From: Ruegeria spongiae
Lineage (GTDB): Bacteria > Pseudomonadota > Alphaproteobacteria > Rhodobacterales > Rhodobacteraceae
Reading direction: 5' to 3'
Assembly (NCBI RefSeq): GCF_023502395.1
Contig: NZ_JAMFMB010000023.1
Location: forward strand, 1 to 64,000
DNA length: 64,000 nt
Shown: piece after piece, positions 30,701-39,721 of the stretch
Layout of the letters: every line of letters starts with the position of its first letter
Numbering within the stretch: the stretch's first letter is position 1
Translations under genes and position numbers: made by a program
The notes under the pieces: generated by a model
Told to the model about the DNA's origin: nothing
Database searches by the model: none
What the model saw: the letters and a program-made list of their open reading frames with translations, nothing else

Positions 30701-32157
30701 CATCGACTGCTCTTTCCTTGCAGGAGGTCCAAGCGCGCCTTGGCGCAGACGGGATATATCGGCCGCTGCTCCGCCGTTGGCTGGATCGCCTTGCCGGGAC
30801 GGGAGAGTTGAACGTACTGAATGACCACTATTCAGCGCCGGCTGAACTGCGCCGCACTGCAATGGCGCAGCTTTGGGAAGAGGCAGAAGAGGAGTTCAGC
30901 GATAATCGACCACTGCTGGAATATGTCCGGCATTGCGCCGGGATGGCCGGGTCGGTCGTGAGAGGAGCGGAAAACCCGCTCGAGACCCTGTTTCCAGAGG
31001 GCGACTTCTCGCTTGCCAGAAGCCTCTATGAAAACAGCGCAACGATGCGCTATATCAATCAACTGGCCGTTTCGGTCCTGTTGTCTCTGGCGGGTGCCCT
31101 TAGCCCTGCGGGGCGACTTTCGATTCTCGAGGTTGGCGCGGGAACCGGCGGCACAACTTCGTCTTTGCTGGCCACTTTGCCGCCGGGTTCGGTAAATTAT
31201 GTCTATTCGGATGTGTCGGATGTGTTTCTCGATTTCGGTCGCGAACGATTTGGCCGCAATCCGGATGTCGACTATCGCGTGTTTGACATGCAATTGCCGA
31301 TCGCGGGGCAAGGCTTTGAACCAGAAAGCTTCGACCTGATCGTTTCAGCCAACGCGGTGCACGCGAGTCGCAATCTGCCGGACACGCTTGAGCGGCTCTG
31401 TGAGCTGCTGCGCCCTGGCGGCATGCTGATGCTGGTGGAATCCACAACCCACTTGGACTGGTTTGACATTTCGACCGGACTGATAGAAGGCTGGCAGGGC
31501 TTTGACGATAACCTGCGTACGGAAAACCCGTTGCTCAGCGACACGCTATGGCGGGAAGCACTGCTTCGGACCGGGTTCGAGAAATCCGGCACCTGGCCTG
31601 AAAGCGCATCGCCAGCTTCGGTGATGGGGCAACATCTGGTGCTGGGCCGCAAGCCCGGCCGGTCGGTTCCCGGAGAAGTCTCGGCGGCGTTTTCAGAAAC
31701 AGCCCATGAAGCCCACCAACCCGCAATGTCGCTGCATGCCGATCTTGCTGCCGCACTTCCTGATGAGCGCCGAGATATGTTGCGTGGCTATGTGAAGCGT
31801 ACCGTCTGCAAAGTACTTGGCCGATCCGAGGATGATCCACCGGCGCAATATGACCGTTTGATGGATATTGGTATGGATTCGCTGATGGCATTGCGCCTGC
31901 GCAACCTACTGTCGCAAGGTTTGTCGCTGACCTCGCCCCTGCCCGCGTCGCTCGCCTTTGACCACCCGACGCCCGACGCAATCGCCCGATTTTTGGAGGG
32001 CACATTTGATGCAACGCAAGCAAAACCCGACACGTCCGATGAATCGCCGCCAGAGCCTGCCGATCAGACCATGATTTCAACCGAAAGCGTGACGGATCTA
32101 AGTGACGAGGAAATCGAGTCCTTGCTGAATGCGAGATTTGGACAAAATGGCGAGTGA
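27769..32157 (+). CDS. PKS module 3: KS-AT-cMT-ACP (non-reducing, C-methylating)
   Basis: Module of 1462 residues starting with GTG (GTGA overlap with the previous stop; GGGAGG lies upstream). N-terminal coiled-coil docking (about 10-35); KS (Cys207 in DTACSSS); AT (GHSLGEY near 656; the position of HAFH reads FAAH at 756-759, an uncommon variant); C-methyltransferase about 1010-1290 with the SAM-binding LEVGAGTGGTT near 1119; ACP (GMDSLMA near 1371). No KR, DH or ER is present and no remnant is obvious, so the predicted product of this step is an alpha-methyl-beta-keto thioester. The C-terminus carries DLSDEEIESLL, a likely docking peptide for the next protein. Confidence 0.95.
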   Translation: MSGSTDNSAGATVKKALAEIRHLRAQLEAVESSEREPLAIVGVGLRLPGHVNNLRDYERLLWSGSDAISEIPQNRWSIDQFYDEDPDLDGHMTTRHGGFLDDIEDFDAEFFGIAPQEAASLDPQHRLVLETGWEALETAGINPETLRGSDTGIFLGISNSDYGRALFSDRDRIETYFGTGTAFSVAAGRLAYFLDTRGPALSIDTACSSSLVALHEACRSLRARECDLALAGGVNVILTPEMNITFSRGRMMASNGRCKTFDAAADGYVRGEGCGMFALQRLSTAFADGKSVLALIRGSAVNQDGRSGGLTAPNGPAQEAVIRSALQAADVDARDVAYVEAHGTGTPLGDPIEVGALQAVYGAAKSPRDTFCVGSAKTVIGHLEAAAGIAGAAKALLVLSRQEIPPHLNLTDGNPEIDWSAPLSVPTKATPLPPAERPLKVAVSSFGFSGTNAHLVMEQAPSVQVVSDLSKTPGRGTHLLTLSARSGTALQTLSQRYADRLREAADPEHLCQTANTGRAAFRHRLALTGQNGQDLIDAIDDFQRGQPNERAIIGNTANRSQPRIAFLFSGQGGHFAGAGTSLRDCSHIFRNSLSQASADLDQQMSVSLEEALFGDDAGQVLQNTAVAQPALVAMQCAMVDLCHSFGLVPSLVLGHSLGEYAAAYYAGLMTRRDAVLGGLRRGELLQSLGTGGAMAAIAAPNHEIANYIAQQQDTVGIAAFHGPNNTTISGPQDAIANAVREFEAMGCRARLLDVPFAAHSSFVEPVADAMKQAMSGVDFGAPKLPLVSTVTGSLDTSGEMANAAYWARNLREPVRFNEAVKALAEHNITHVIEIGPHPILLGLIEDSLPQHKLDLLGTLHRDRNDWSDILGTLGQLYADGSSINWKGLYDGSPSNNPSPSAPTYPFQRKRHWIDIRETTESSGPNTWELATSALDLQAERAPLDLNVYSYPKKWALFSEITIATARNTLVDARVFDAPSTALSLQEVQARLGADGIYRPLLRRWLDRLAGTGELNVLNDHYSAPAELRRTAMAQLWEEAEEEFSDNRPLLEYVRHCAGMAGSVVRGAENPLETLFPEGDFSLARSLYENSATMRYINQLAVSVLLSLAGALSPAGRLSILEVGAGTGGTTSSLLATLPPGSVNYVYSDVSDVFLDFGRERFGRNPDVDYRVFDMQLPIAGQGFEPESFDLIVSANAVHASRNLPDTLERLCELLRPGGMLMLVESTTHLDWFDISTGLIEGWQGFDDNLRTENPLLSDTLWREALLRTGFEKSGTWPESASPASVMGQHLVLGRKPGRSVPGEVSAAFSETAHEAHQPAMSLHADLAAALPDERRDMLRGYVKRTVCKVLGRSEDDPPAQYDRLMDIGMDSLMALRLRNLLSQGLSLTSPLPASLAFDHPTPDAIARFLEGTFDATQAKPDTSDESPPEPADQTMISTESVTDLSDEEIESLLNARFGQNGE

Positions 32158-35100
32158 CAACGATCCACAGACCGGGCAATCGCAAACGCCGCTGCAACGT
32201 GCTTTCAGCGCGATGCGTGCTGCTGAAACGAAGCTGGAAGCGCTTGAACGCGCCACGCGGGAACCGATCGCGATTATCGGGCTCGGTTGCCGTGTTCCGG
32301 GTGGTGGGCAGGACGCCAATTCCTTCTGGTCGCTGTTGCGCGATGGAGTGGACGCCGTGACAACGGTTCCGCAGGATCGTTGGGATCATGATCACTATTT
32401 CGATCCCGATCCTGAAGCGCCCGGCAAGATTTCGACTCGCTTTGGCGGGTTTCTGGAGCAGATCGATCAGTTCGATCCGGGTTTTTTCGGCATCGCCCCG
32501 CGCGAGGCACAAGGAATGGACCCACAGCAGCGGCTGTTGCTGGAAGTGTGCTGGGAAACGCTGGAACACGCCTCTCAGGCCCCTGACGGACTGAATGGTT
32601 CTGCAACCGGGCTGTTTGTCGGGGCAGCGGCAAGTGACTACGCCTATCTGCAACTCAAGACAGGCGATCCGTCTCTCTTGGATGCCCACTTCGCCTCCGG
32701 AATTGCCCATAGCACGCTTTCGGGCAGAATATCCTATCTGTTGGGGTTGCAGGGACCAAGCGTGACGCTGGACACGGCATGCTCCTCCTCATTGGTTGCC
32801 GTTCATCAGGCCTGCCAAGCCCTGCGCACCGGAGATTGCGACCTTGCTCTTGCCGGCGGCGTGAACCTGATACTGGGGCCCGATATATTCGTAGCCTTGT
32901 CGCAAGCCCGAATGCTTGCCCCCGACGGGAGGTGCAAAGCGTTCAGCGCCGATGCCGACGGTTTCGGTCGCGCAGAGGGCTGCGGCATGATCGCCCTAAA
33001 GCGCCTATCCGACGCTAAAGCTGGCGGCGACCGGATTTTGGCAACGATCCGTGGCAGTGCCGTCAATCAGGACGGAGCATCCAGCGGTCTTACAGCTCCA
33101 AATGGCCCCGCGCAAGAAAGCGTGATCCGGACCGCCCTGAAGAACGCGGGCGTCGCCGCTTCATCGGTCGGGTATATTGAGGCGCACGGCACGGGGACGT
33201 CGCTGGGCGACCCGATCGAAGCGCACGCGCTGGGGCAGGTTTTTACCGACATCCAGGATCGTTCTGAACCCGTGATTGTAGGATCGGTCAAATCCAATTT
33301 TGGTCATCTCGAAGCGGCTGCCGGGATTACCGGGCTGATCAAACTTGCGCTGTCCCTGCATCATCAGAGGATTCCGCAAAGTCTGCATTGCAATACACCC
33401 AGCCCTTACATCGATTGGGACAGGATGCCGCTGGCGCTTGCGACCGACGACCGGGACTGGCCCGAGATAAACGGCACCCGCATAGGCGGTGTGAGTTCGT
33501 TTGGCTTCAGCGGAACCAATGCCCATATCGTATTGGAACAGGCACCCCGTGAATTGCCAACCGAGCCCGAGGTTCGAACCCCGCAGATCCTTGCCGTGTC
33601 CGCACACGGGCCCGAGGCCGCGCTTCTGGGTGTCGCAAGCAGGTACGCCAGTTCGATAGAAGCGCTGTCGCAGCAAGCATTCGCCAACTTCTGCCTTACC
33701 GCGAATAAGGGAAAAGCCCATCTTGAGCACCGCGCGATTGCAATAGCGGATAGCCCTGAGGAATGTGCCCAAAGCCTGAGCGCTTTCGCGGAAGGCGCGG
33801 ATCGATCGGGGATCGTGCGGGGCCGGTTAACGCGGCAGGACCCCCCGAGGACGGCATTTCTGTTTACCGGACAGGGATCGCAACACATTGGCATGGGAAA
33901 ACAGCTCTACGAGACCGAGCCCGTATTCCGAAAAGCGCTCGACCGTTGCGCCACCGCTCTGGACCCCAAACTCAGACTACCGCTGCTCGACGTCATGTTC
34001 GGAAACACAGCTGACGACAAGCTGATAGACCAGACCGAATTTGCCCAACCGGCACTATTCTCGCTCGAGTATGCGCTTACGCAACTTTGGCGGTCGTGGG
34101 GTGTCGAACCCGATTTTGTGGCTGGCCATTCTGTGGGGGAATTCGTCGCTGCGACGATTGCGGGGGTTTTCTCGCTCGAGGACGCGCTGACACTCATTTG
34201 CGAGCGCGGGCGTCTCATGCAAAGCCTTCCGAAAGGCGGAGCGATGACCAGTATCTCCGCATCGCAAGATGCGGTGACAGAAATGATCGCAAAAGCATCA
34301 GGTCAAGTTGTGATTGCCGCTGTGAACGCGTCAGCACAAATCACGGTCTCTGGCGAAGCCGAAGCGGTGCAGCAAGTGTGCAGCATCGCCGATGCGCAGG
34401 GCGTGAACCAACGCGCGCTGCCCGTCTCTCACGCTTTCCATTCTCCACTCGTCGAGCCCGTGTTGGATCAGTTCGAGCGTGTCGCTGCGCAGATATCTAT
34501 GAGCCCACCAAAAATGCGGCTCATCTCCAACCTGACGGGCGGACGTGCCGGACCCGAAATTGCGACCGCGCGGTATTGGCGCGATCACATGCGCAACGCC
34601 GTCATGTTCCGCGATTGCATGTCGACACTCATGGATATGAAACCTGATCTCATCATCGAGATCGGGCCACAGGCAGCTCTGCTCCCGCTTGTCCACGACG
34701 CATGTAACGATGATACGCCGGTCCTCGCCTGTTCCCTGCGCAAGAGTGAAGACGACCGGCGCGCACTCTTAGGCGCGCTTGCCAAGGTTTATCTGGCGGG
34801 TGCCACGATACACTGGCAGACGGTGGCAGATCCAGGCACCTCTGTTACTGACGTACCGTCTTATCCGTTTCAGAGATCGAGATACTGGTTCTCCGCCCGG
34901 TCTGCTTCATCCACGGGTGCCCGCGCCACGGACCATCCCTTGCTGAGCAACGAACTCTTCCTCGCAAATCAGCAGACCCGGGTATTCGAAACCACACTTG
35001 CAGCCTCTGATTTCGCGTTCCTGACAGACCATGTCGTTCGCGGTAAGTGTATCGCCCCTGGTGCAATGTTCGTTGAGATGGCTCTGGCTGCCGGGCGCGA

Positions 35101-38100
35101 GGTGTTCTCAAGCAGCAAGGAACTGGCAGATATTTTTCTTGTCGAGCCGATGTCATTCGATAGCGACGTACTCCGGTCAGTGCAGACCACTGTTACATCC
35201 CACGACGCTGGTGATCTGTTTGAAATCGCCTCGGCAGAGCAGGGCAGCAACGAATGGACACTGCACGTCAAAGGCCGTTTCACCGAGCCGCAATTGTCCG
35301 AAGACAGCCCGCCCAACCTACCCGTGTCACCAAGCAAGCATGTCATCGAGGCCGAAGAACATTATGATGCTCTCAGCGCGCGCGGCCTGGAGTTTGGACA
35401 AAGCCTGCGCCTTTTGGACCGAATAGAGGTCGATCAAAACTCGGTCACAGAGCGTGGGCATATGACCGCCTCGGGAGTGCTTGGGTCTGTCACACATGCA
35501 GACGGGTTTCTTATCGGACCCGCGCTTCTGGATGCCTGCCTTCAGGTCATCGCCTGTGCATTGCCAGCGGATATTGCAAAGGATCGCGTGTTTCTACCCT
35601 TCTCCTTCGGACGTGTCATATGGCTCCGTGCCCCGGGTGATAGCCTCAGAGCCACGGTCACAACCCGCAGCTCGGGTTCCGATAACGATGCACTGCTGCA
35701 AGCTGATCTGGCAATCCATGACAAATCCGGCCTGGTCGGCCAAATGGAGGGCATTCTTTTGCGGCCAGCGCGTGCCGCCGCCGATGAAGCACTCTATGTT
35801 ATTGACTGGGTTCCTTATGAGCGCGCGGCCGACAAAGCCACCTTGATCGAACTGGAGCGCGCCACCAGCCCGCTTCTGTCTCAGGCCGCAAACGAGAACG
35901 CTCTCGCGGCCTACAACAAGGCGTTGCCTGACATCGACGTCCTAGCTACGCGTTGGATTCTGCAAGGGCTGCGCACTCTTGGCTGGAGCCCCGAGCCAGG
36001 GGAGCGCGTCGATCTGCACCAGCTTGCTCAGTCCCTTGACATCGCACCAAACCTCTACGGTCAGCTGCGGCGATACATGGAAATCCTCGCCGAAGATGGC
36101 ATCGTTATACCACTCGACGCAGACCGCGTGGAAGTCATTGCCATGCCGGACCCCGGACAACCGGATCAACTGACCAGGTCCGCGCTAGAGACCTACCCCG
36201 CGTCATGCGAACGCCTGACCCTGATGGCGGCTTGCGGCCCGAATCTCGGCCCCATTCTGAAAGGCGATCGAAACCCGGTCGAGGATCTCTTTCCCAACGG
36301 AGATATGTCCACGGCACGCGCGCTTTATCGCGACACACCCGAGGCCAAGACCTATAACAAACTGGCCGCCGCGGCGGTCCGCGCATTCGTTGATCGCCGC
36401 AACACCGGGCATCCAATACGCATACTCGAAGTCGGAGCAGGCTCCGGGGGTACCACCGCCTCGGTTTTGCCCGCATTGCACGAGCTTTCCATCCACTACA
36501 CGTTCACCGATATCGGCCCCGCTCTTGTCTCACGTGCAAAAGAGGAGTTTTCGAACCATCCGAATATCGAATTCTCAACATTCGACCTGGAGCGGGATCC
36601 GCAGGAACAGGGTTTCGAGCTTGAGAGTTTCGACATCATCATTGGCGCGAACGCGATCCACGCAACATCAGATCTAACGGCAACAATAGGTCGCCTCAGA
36701 TCATTGCTTGCCCACGGCGGCTGCCTGTTCATGCTCGAAATCACCGAACGCGAGCGCTGGGTCGATCTGACCTTTGGCCTGACCGAGGGCTGGTGGCTGT
36801 TCAACGATACCAACTTGCGAAAAAACTATCCACTGCTGTCGAATGACGAATGGTTGCATCTGCTCAATGGCACCGGATTCTCGGCAATCAGCCTTGTCCC
36901 ACCTCATGAACATTCCAGTCAAACTCTGATTGCCGCGCAGAAGGCCGACGCGACTGCTCCGGATCAGGTCACGCAATGGATTGTTTTAGGTGACGCAGAC
37001 GGTATTGCGGGCTCCATCGCTTCATCGGCAAGAGCCGTCGATCAGGATACCAAAGTGCTGCAAGGCTTTGAGGGTGGTTCGCTTTCCAAGCGAATCATCT
37101 CCAAGAACTGCATGATCGTTTATCTGCAAACGCTTTCGGACAATTCCGCAACCGAAAAACGACTGGACAATCTGCGCAAAACTGTCCGCTCAATCGCTTC
37201 AACCTCGTTTGGCGACGCTGGGCCGAAACTGGCCGTTGTGACAAGACAATCTCAAACCGTCACGCCCGGGGACAGCATCTCGCCCGGCCAATCCGCAATC
37301 TGGGGAATGGCTTTGGCGATCGCCGAAGAATTGCCTGAGCTGGACCCGCACCTTTTGGACATCGACGCGACCGCATCGCCGGATGACGCTGCGGGTGCGA
37401 TCATCTCGTGCTTGACCGAGGCAAGTCCCGAACGCCAGTTTGCCATGCGCCGTGGCTCGCTCTTCGTACCCCGGCTGGTGCCTGCCCAAATCCTGCCGCA
37501 GCAATCCGAAAACGCGCATCTGGTCAAAGGCCGCAGCGGCACACTCGAAGACATTTCGCTTGTCGAGTCCCCAAGACGCGCACCGGGCGCCGGAGAGGTC
37601 GAGTTGCGTGTCATTGCCGCAGGTCTGAACCTGCGCGATGTCATGAACGCTTTGGATATGCGCGACGACCCTGAACCTTTGGGGGGTGAATGCGTTGCAG
37701 AAATTTCCGCCGTCGGAGATGGCGTGTCCAGATGGCGAATAGGCGACCGGGTTGTTGCCCTGGCCGAAGCCGCCTTGGGGCGCTATGCGATCGCCCAGGC
37801 AACTGAGGTTGCGCCATTGCCAGGCGTCGCCACGCCGGTTGAAGGCGCCACGCTGCCCTTTGCTTTCATGACAGCGCACTATTCTCTGATCGAGAAAGGC
37901 GGCCTCCGGCCAGACGACTGGGTCTTGATCCACGCCGCCGCAGGCGGTGTCGGCTCCGCGGCGATACAGATTGCCCAAAAGGTCGGCGCCAATGTCATCG
38001 CAACCGCCGGAAGTCCGGAAAAGCGCGCCTGGCTGCGCGACAAAGGTGTCGAGCATGTTTTTTCGTCACGCACTCTGGAGTTTTCGCAAGAGGTCCACCA

Positions 38101-39721
38101 GATCACCGGGGGAAGGGGTGCAGATCTCGCCTTGAACGCCCTATCCGGAGAGTTCATCACGGCAACCGTTTCCTGCCTGGCGCCAATGGGTCGTTTCATC
38201 GAAATCGGCAAGCGGGGCATCTGGACCACCGAGGAATTCCACAAGGAATGTCCCAACGGCCAATACCATGTCGTCGACATCGCGCAATTGCGAGCCGACA
38301 GCCCCAAGGTCAGCGCCGCACTGTTCCAGGATGTCATTCGGCGTGTGGAAAATCACGAATTCTCGCCGCTGCATCATTCCTCCTTTGCCCTGGAAAGCGC
38401 GAATGAGGCCTTCCAGTACATGGCGCGCGCAGATCATATTGGGAAAGTGGTTCTGTTGCCGGACCCGGCCCCGGCCGAATTCCAGAGCACAATTCGTCCC
38501 GATGCCAGTTATCTGATCACCGGAGGACTGCGTGGTCTGGGTTTGTTGACAGCACGATACCTGGCTGATTGCGGCGCTCGAACCTTGTTTCTGGCTGGCC
38601 GCAGCGCACCAGATTCACAGACCGAAGCAGTGGTATCAGCTCTGACCCAGCGCGGCGTTTCGGTCTCCGTTTGCGCATGTGACATCTCGAGTGCTGATCA
38701 GGTGGGCCATCTGTTCAACAAAATTGCAGACGGGCACCCGCCCCTGCGTGGCATCGTACATGCCGCCGGGTTGCTGGCGGATGGAAGCCTGAGCCAGATT
38801 GATGCGGAAGGGTTCGCGATCCCCTTCGGGCCGAAGATAGATGGCAGTTTGCTATTGCACCAACACTCGATCAGCACCCCGCTTGATTTCTTCGTTATGT
38901 ATTCGTCGCTATCCGGCGCAATGGGCTCTGCCGGGCAAACCAATCATGCGGCGGCGAACGCCTTTATGGACGGCCTGGCGCATTGTCGGAAATCGATGGG
39001 GCTGCCTGCGGTCAGCATTGGATGGGGCGCGTGGAGCGGGGTTGGCATCGCCGCCGATCAATCGGTCGACAAAAAGCTCCGAAAAAAAGGCATCGAAAGT
39101 ATCGGTGAAGAGCTCGGCCTGGCCCTGTTGAACGCCACACCGTACACCGGGCAGGCACATGTGATCGCGTCACCCTTCCGTTGGCGCGACTTTTTAACTT
39201 CGCGTAGGGGCCGGATACTGCAACCACTCATTGAACATCTGGAACACGCCGCCAAAGCTTCCAAACCTGCGCCCGTCGGCGAGCGGGCAGATACTGTTGG
39301 AGCGCCCCTTGCGTCAGCGCTCGCCGGGGCGGCGGATGCAAAACGATCCGAGCTCATATTCACCTATGTGACGGCGCAGGTGGCCGAGACTCTCGGTCAA
39401 GGCAATCCCGACCTTCTGGATCCCGAAAGGCCACTGCGCGAAATGGGTCTCGATTCACTGATGGCGGTGGATCTTAGAAACCGCCTGTCATCGGCATTTC
39501 CCGCAGCCAACGGAGTACCATCCACGCTGGTGTTCGATCACTCCAGCATCAATGCCCTATCCGATCATCTCGGCGCTCTCTATCGCGCAGCGACACCCGT
39601 TGCGAATGACTGTGCAGAGCCCAGGGCAGCCACAACATCCGATACCGTTGCAGAGATCGACGCCCTGACCGACGATGAAATCGATGCCCTGATCGCGGCT
39701 GGCAGAAGGGAGAACCAATGA
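32147..39721 (+). CDS. PKS module 4: KS-AT-DH-cMT-ER-KR-ACP
   Basis: The most complete module, 2524 residues from the ATG at 32147; an ATG at 32129 would add six residues and neither has a clear Shine-Dalgarno sequence. KS (Cys212 in DTACSSS); AT (GHSVGEF near 662; HAFHS 762-766, malonyl type); DH (His962 in HVVRGKCIAP; LDACLQ); C-methyltransferase (LEVGAGSGGTT near 1427); ER (GLNLRDV; HAAAGGVGS near 1929); KR (ITGGLRGLG near 2123; YSSLSG; the catalytic Tyr position holds His2267 in TNHAAANAF); ACP (GLDSLMA near 2437). Expected to add an alpha-methyl, fully reduced unit if the KR works. C-terminal ALTDDEIDALI matches the docking tails of its neighbours. Confidence 0.95.
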   Translation: MASDNDPQTGQSQTPLQRAFSAMRAAETKLEALERATREPIAIIGLGCRVPGGGQDANSFWSLLRDGVDAVTTVPQDRWDHDHYFDPDPEAPGKISTRFGGFLEQIDQFDPGFFGIAPREAQGMDPQQRLLLEVCWETLEHASQAPDGLNGSATGLFVGAAASDYAYLQLKTGDPSLLDAHFASGIAHSTLSGRISYLLGLQGPSVTLDTACSSSLVAVHQACQALRTGDCDLALAGGVNLILGPDIFVALSQARMLAPDGRCKAFSADADGFGRAEGCGMIALKRLSDAKAGGDRILATIRGSAVNQDGASSGLTAPNGPAQESVIRTALKNAGVAASSVGYIEAHGTGTSLGDPIEAHALGQVFTDIQDRSEPVIVGSVKSNFGHLEAAAGITGLIKLALSLHHQRIPQSLHCNTPSPYIDWDRMPLALATDDRDWPEINGTRIGGVSSFGFSGTNAHIVLEQAPRELPTEPEVRTPQILAVSAHGPEAALLGVASRYASSIEALSQQAFANFCLTANKGKAHLEHRAIAIADSPEECAQSLSAFAEGADRSGIVRGRLTRQDPPRTAFLFTGQGSQHIGMGKQLYETEPVFRKALDRCATALDPKLRLPLLDVMFGNTADDKLIDQTEFAQPALFSLEYALTQLWRSWGVEPDFVAGHSVGEFVAATIAGVFSLEDALTLICERGRLMQSLPKGGAMTSISASQDAVTEMIAKASGQVVIAAVNASAQITVSGEAEAVQQVCSIADAQGVNQRALPVSHAFHSPLVEPVLDQFERVAAQISMSPPKMRLISNLTGGRAGPEIATARYWRDHMRNAVMFRDCMSTLMDMKPDLIIEIGPQAALLPLVHDACNDDTPVLACSLRKSEDDRRALLGALAKVYLAGATIHWQTVADPGTSVTDVPSYPFQRSRYWFSARSASSTGARATDHPLLSNELFLANQQTRVFETTLAASDFAFLTDHVVRGKCIAPGAMFVEMALAAGREVFSSSKELADIFLVEPMSFDSDVLRSVQTTVTSHDAGDLFEIASAEQGSNEWTLHVKGRFTEPQLSEDSPPNLPVSPSKHVIEAEEHYDALSARGLEFGQSLRLLDRIEVDQNSVTERGHMTASGVLGSVTHADGFLIGPALLDACLQVIACALPADIAKDRVFLPFSFGRVIWLRAPGDSLRATVTTRSSGSDNDALLQADLAIHDKSGLVGQMEGILLRPARAAADEALYVIDWVPYERAADKATLIELERATSPLLSQAANENALAAYNKALPDIDVLATRWILQGLRTLGWSPEPGERVDLHQLAQSLDIAPNLYGQLRRYMEILAEDGIVIPLDADRVEVIAMPDPGQPDQLTRSALETYPASCERLTLMAACGPNLGPILKGDRNPVEDLFPNGDMSTARALYRDTPEAKTYNKLAAAAVRAFVDRRNTGHPIRILEVGAGSGGTTASVLPALHELSIHYTFTDIGPALVSRAKEEFSNHPNIEFSTFDLERDPQEQGFELESFDIIIGANAIHATSDLTATIGRLRSLLAHGGCLFMLEITERERWVDLTFGLTEGWWLFNDTNLRKNYPLLSNDEWLHLLNGTGFSAISLVPPHEHSSQTLIAAQKADATAPDQVTQWIVLGDADGIAGSIASSARAVDQDTKVLQGFEGGSLSKRIISKNCMIVYLQTLSDNSATEKRLDNLRKTVRSIASTSFGDAGPKLAVVTRQSQTVTPGDSISPGQSAIWGMALAIAEELPELDPHLLDIDATASPDDAAGAIISCLTEASPERQFAMRRGSLFVPRLVPAQILPQQSENAHLVKGRSGTLEDISLVESPRRAPGAGEVELRVIAAGLNLRDVMNALDMRDDPEPLGGECVAEISAVGDGVSRWRIGDRVVALAEAALGRYAIAQATEVAPLPGVATPVEGATLPFAFMTAHYSLIEKGGLRPDDWVLIHAAAGGVGSAAIQIAQKVGANVIATAGSPEKRAWLRDKGVEHVFSSRTLEFSQEVHQITGGRGADLALNALSGEFITATVSCLAPMGRFIEIGKRGIWTTEEFHKECPNGQYHVVDIAQLRADSPKVSAALFQDVIRRVENHEFSPLHHSSFALESANEAFQYMARADHIGKVVLLPDPAPAEFQSTIRPDASYLITGGLRGLGLLTARYLADCGARTLFLAGRSAPDSQTEAVVSALTQRGVSVSVCACDISSADQVGHLFNKIADGHPPLRGIVHAAGLLADGSLSQIDAEGFAIPFGPKIDGSLLLHQHSISTPLDFFVMYSSLSGAMGSAGQTNHAAANAFMDGLAHCRKSMGLPAVSIGWGAWSGVGIAADQSVDKKLRKKGIESIGEELGLALLNATPYTGQAHVIASPFRWRDFLTSRRGRILQPLIEHLEHAAKASKPAPVGERADTVGAPLASALAGAADAKRSELIFTYVTAQVAETLGQGNPDLLDPERPLREMGLDSLMAVDLRNRLSSAFPAANGVPSTLVFDHSSINALSDHLGALYRAATPVANDCAEPRAATTSDTVAEIDALTDDEIDALIAAGRRENQ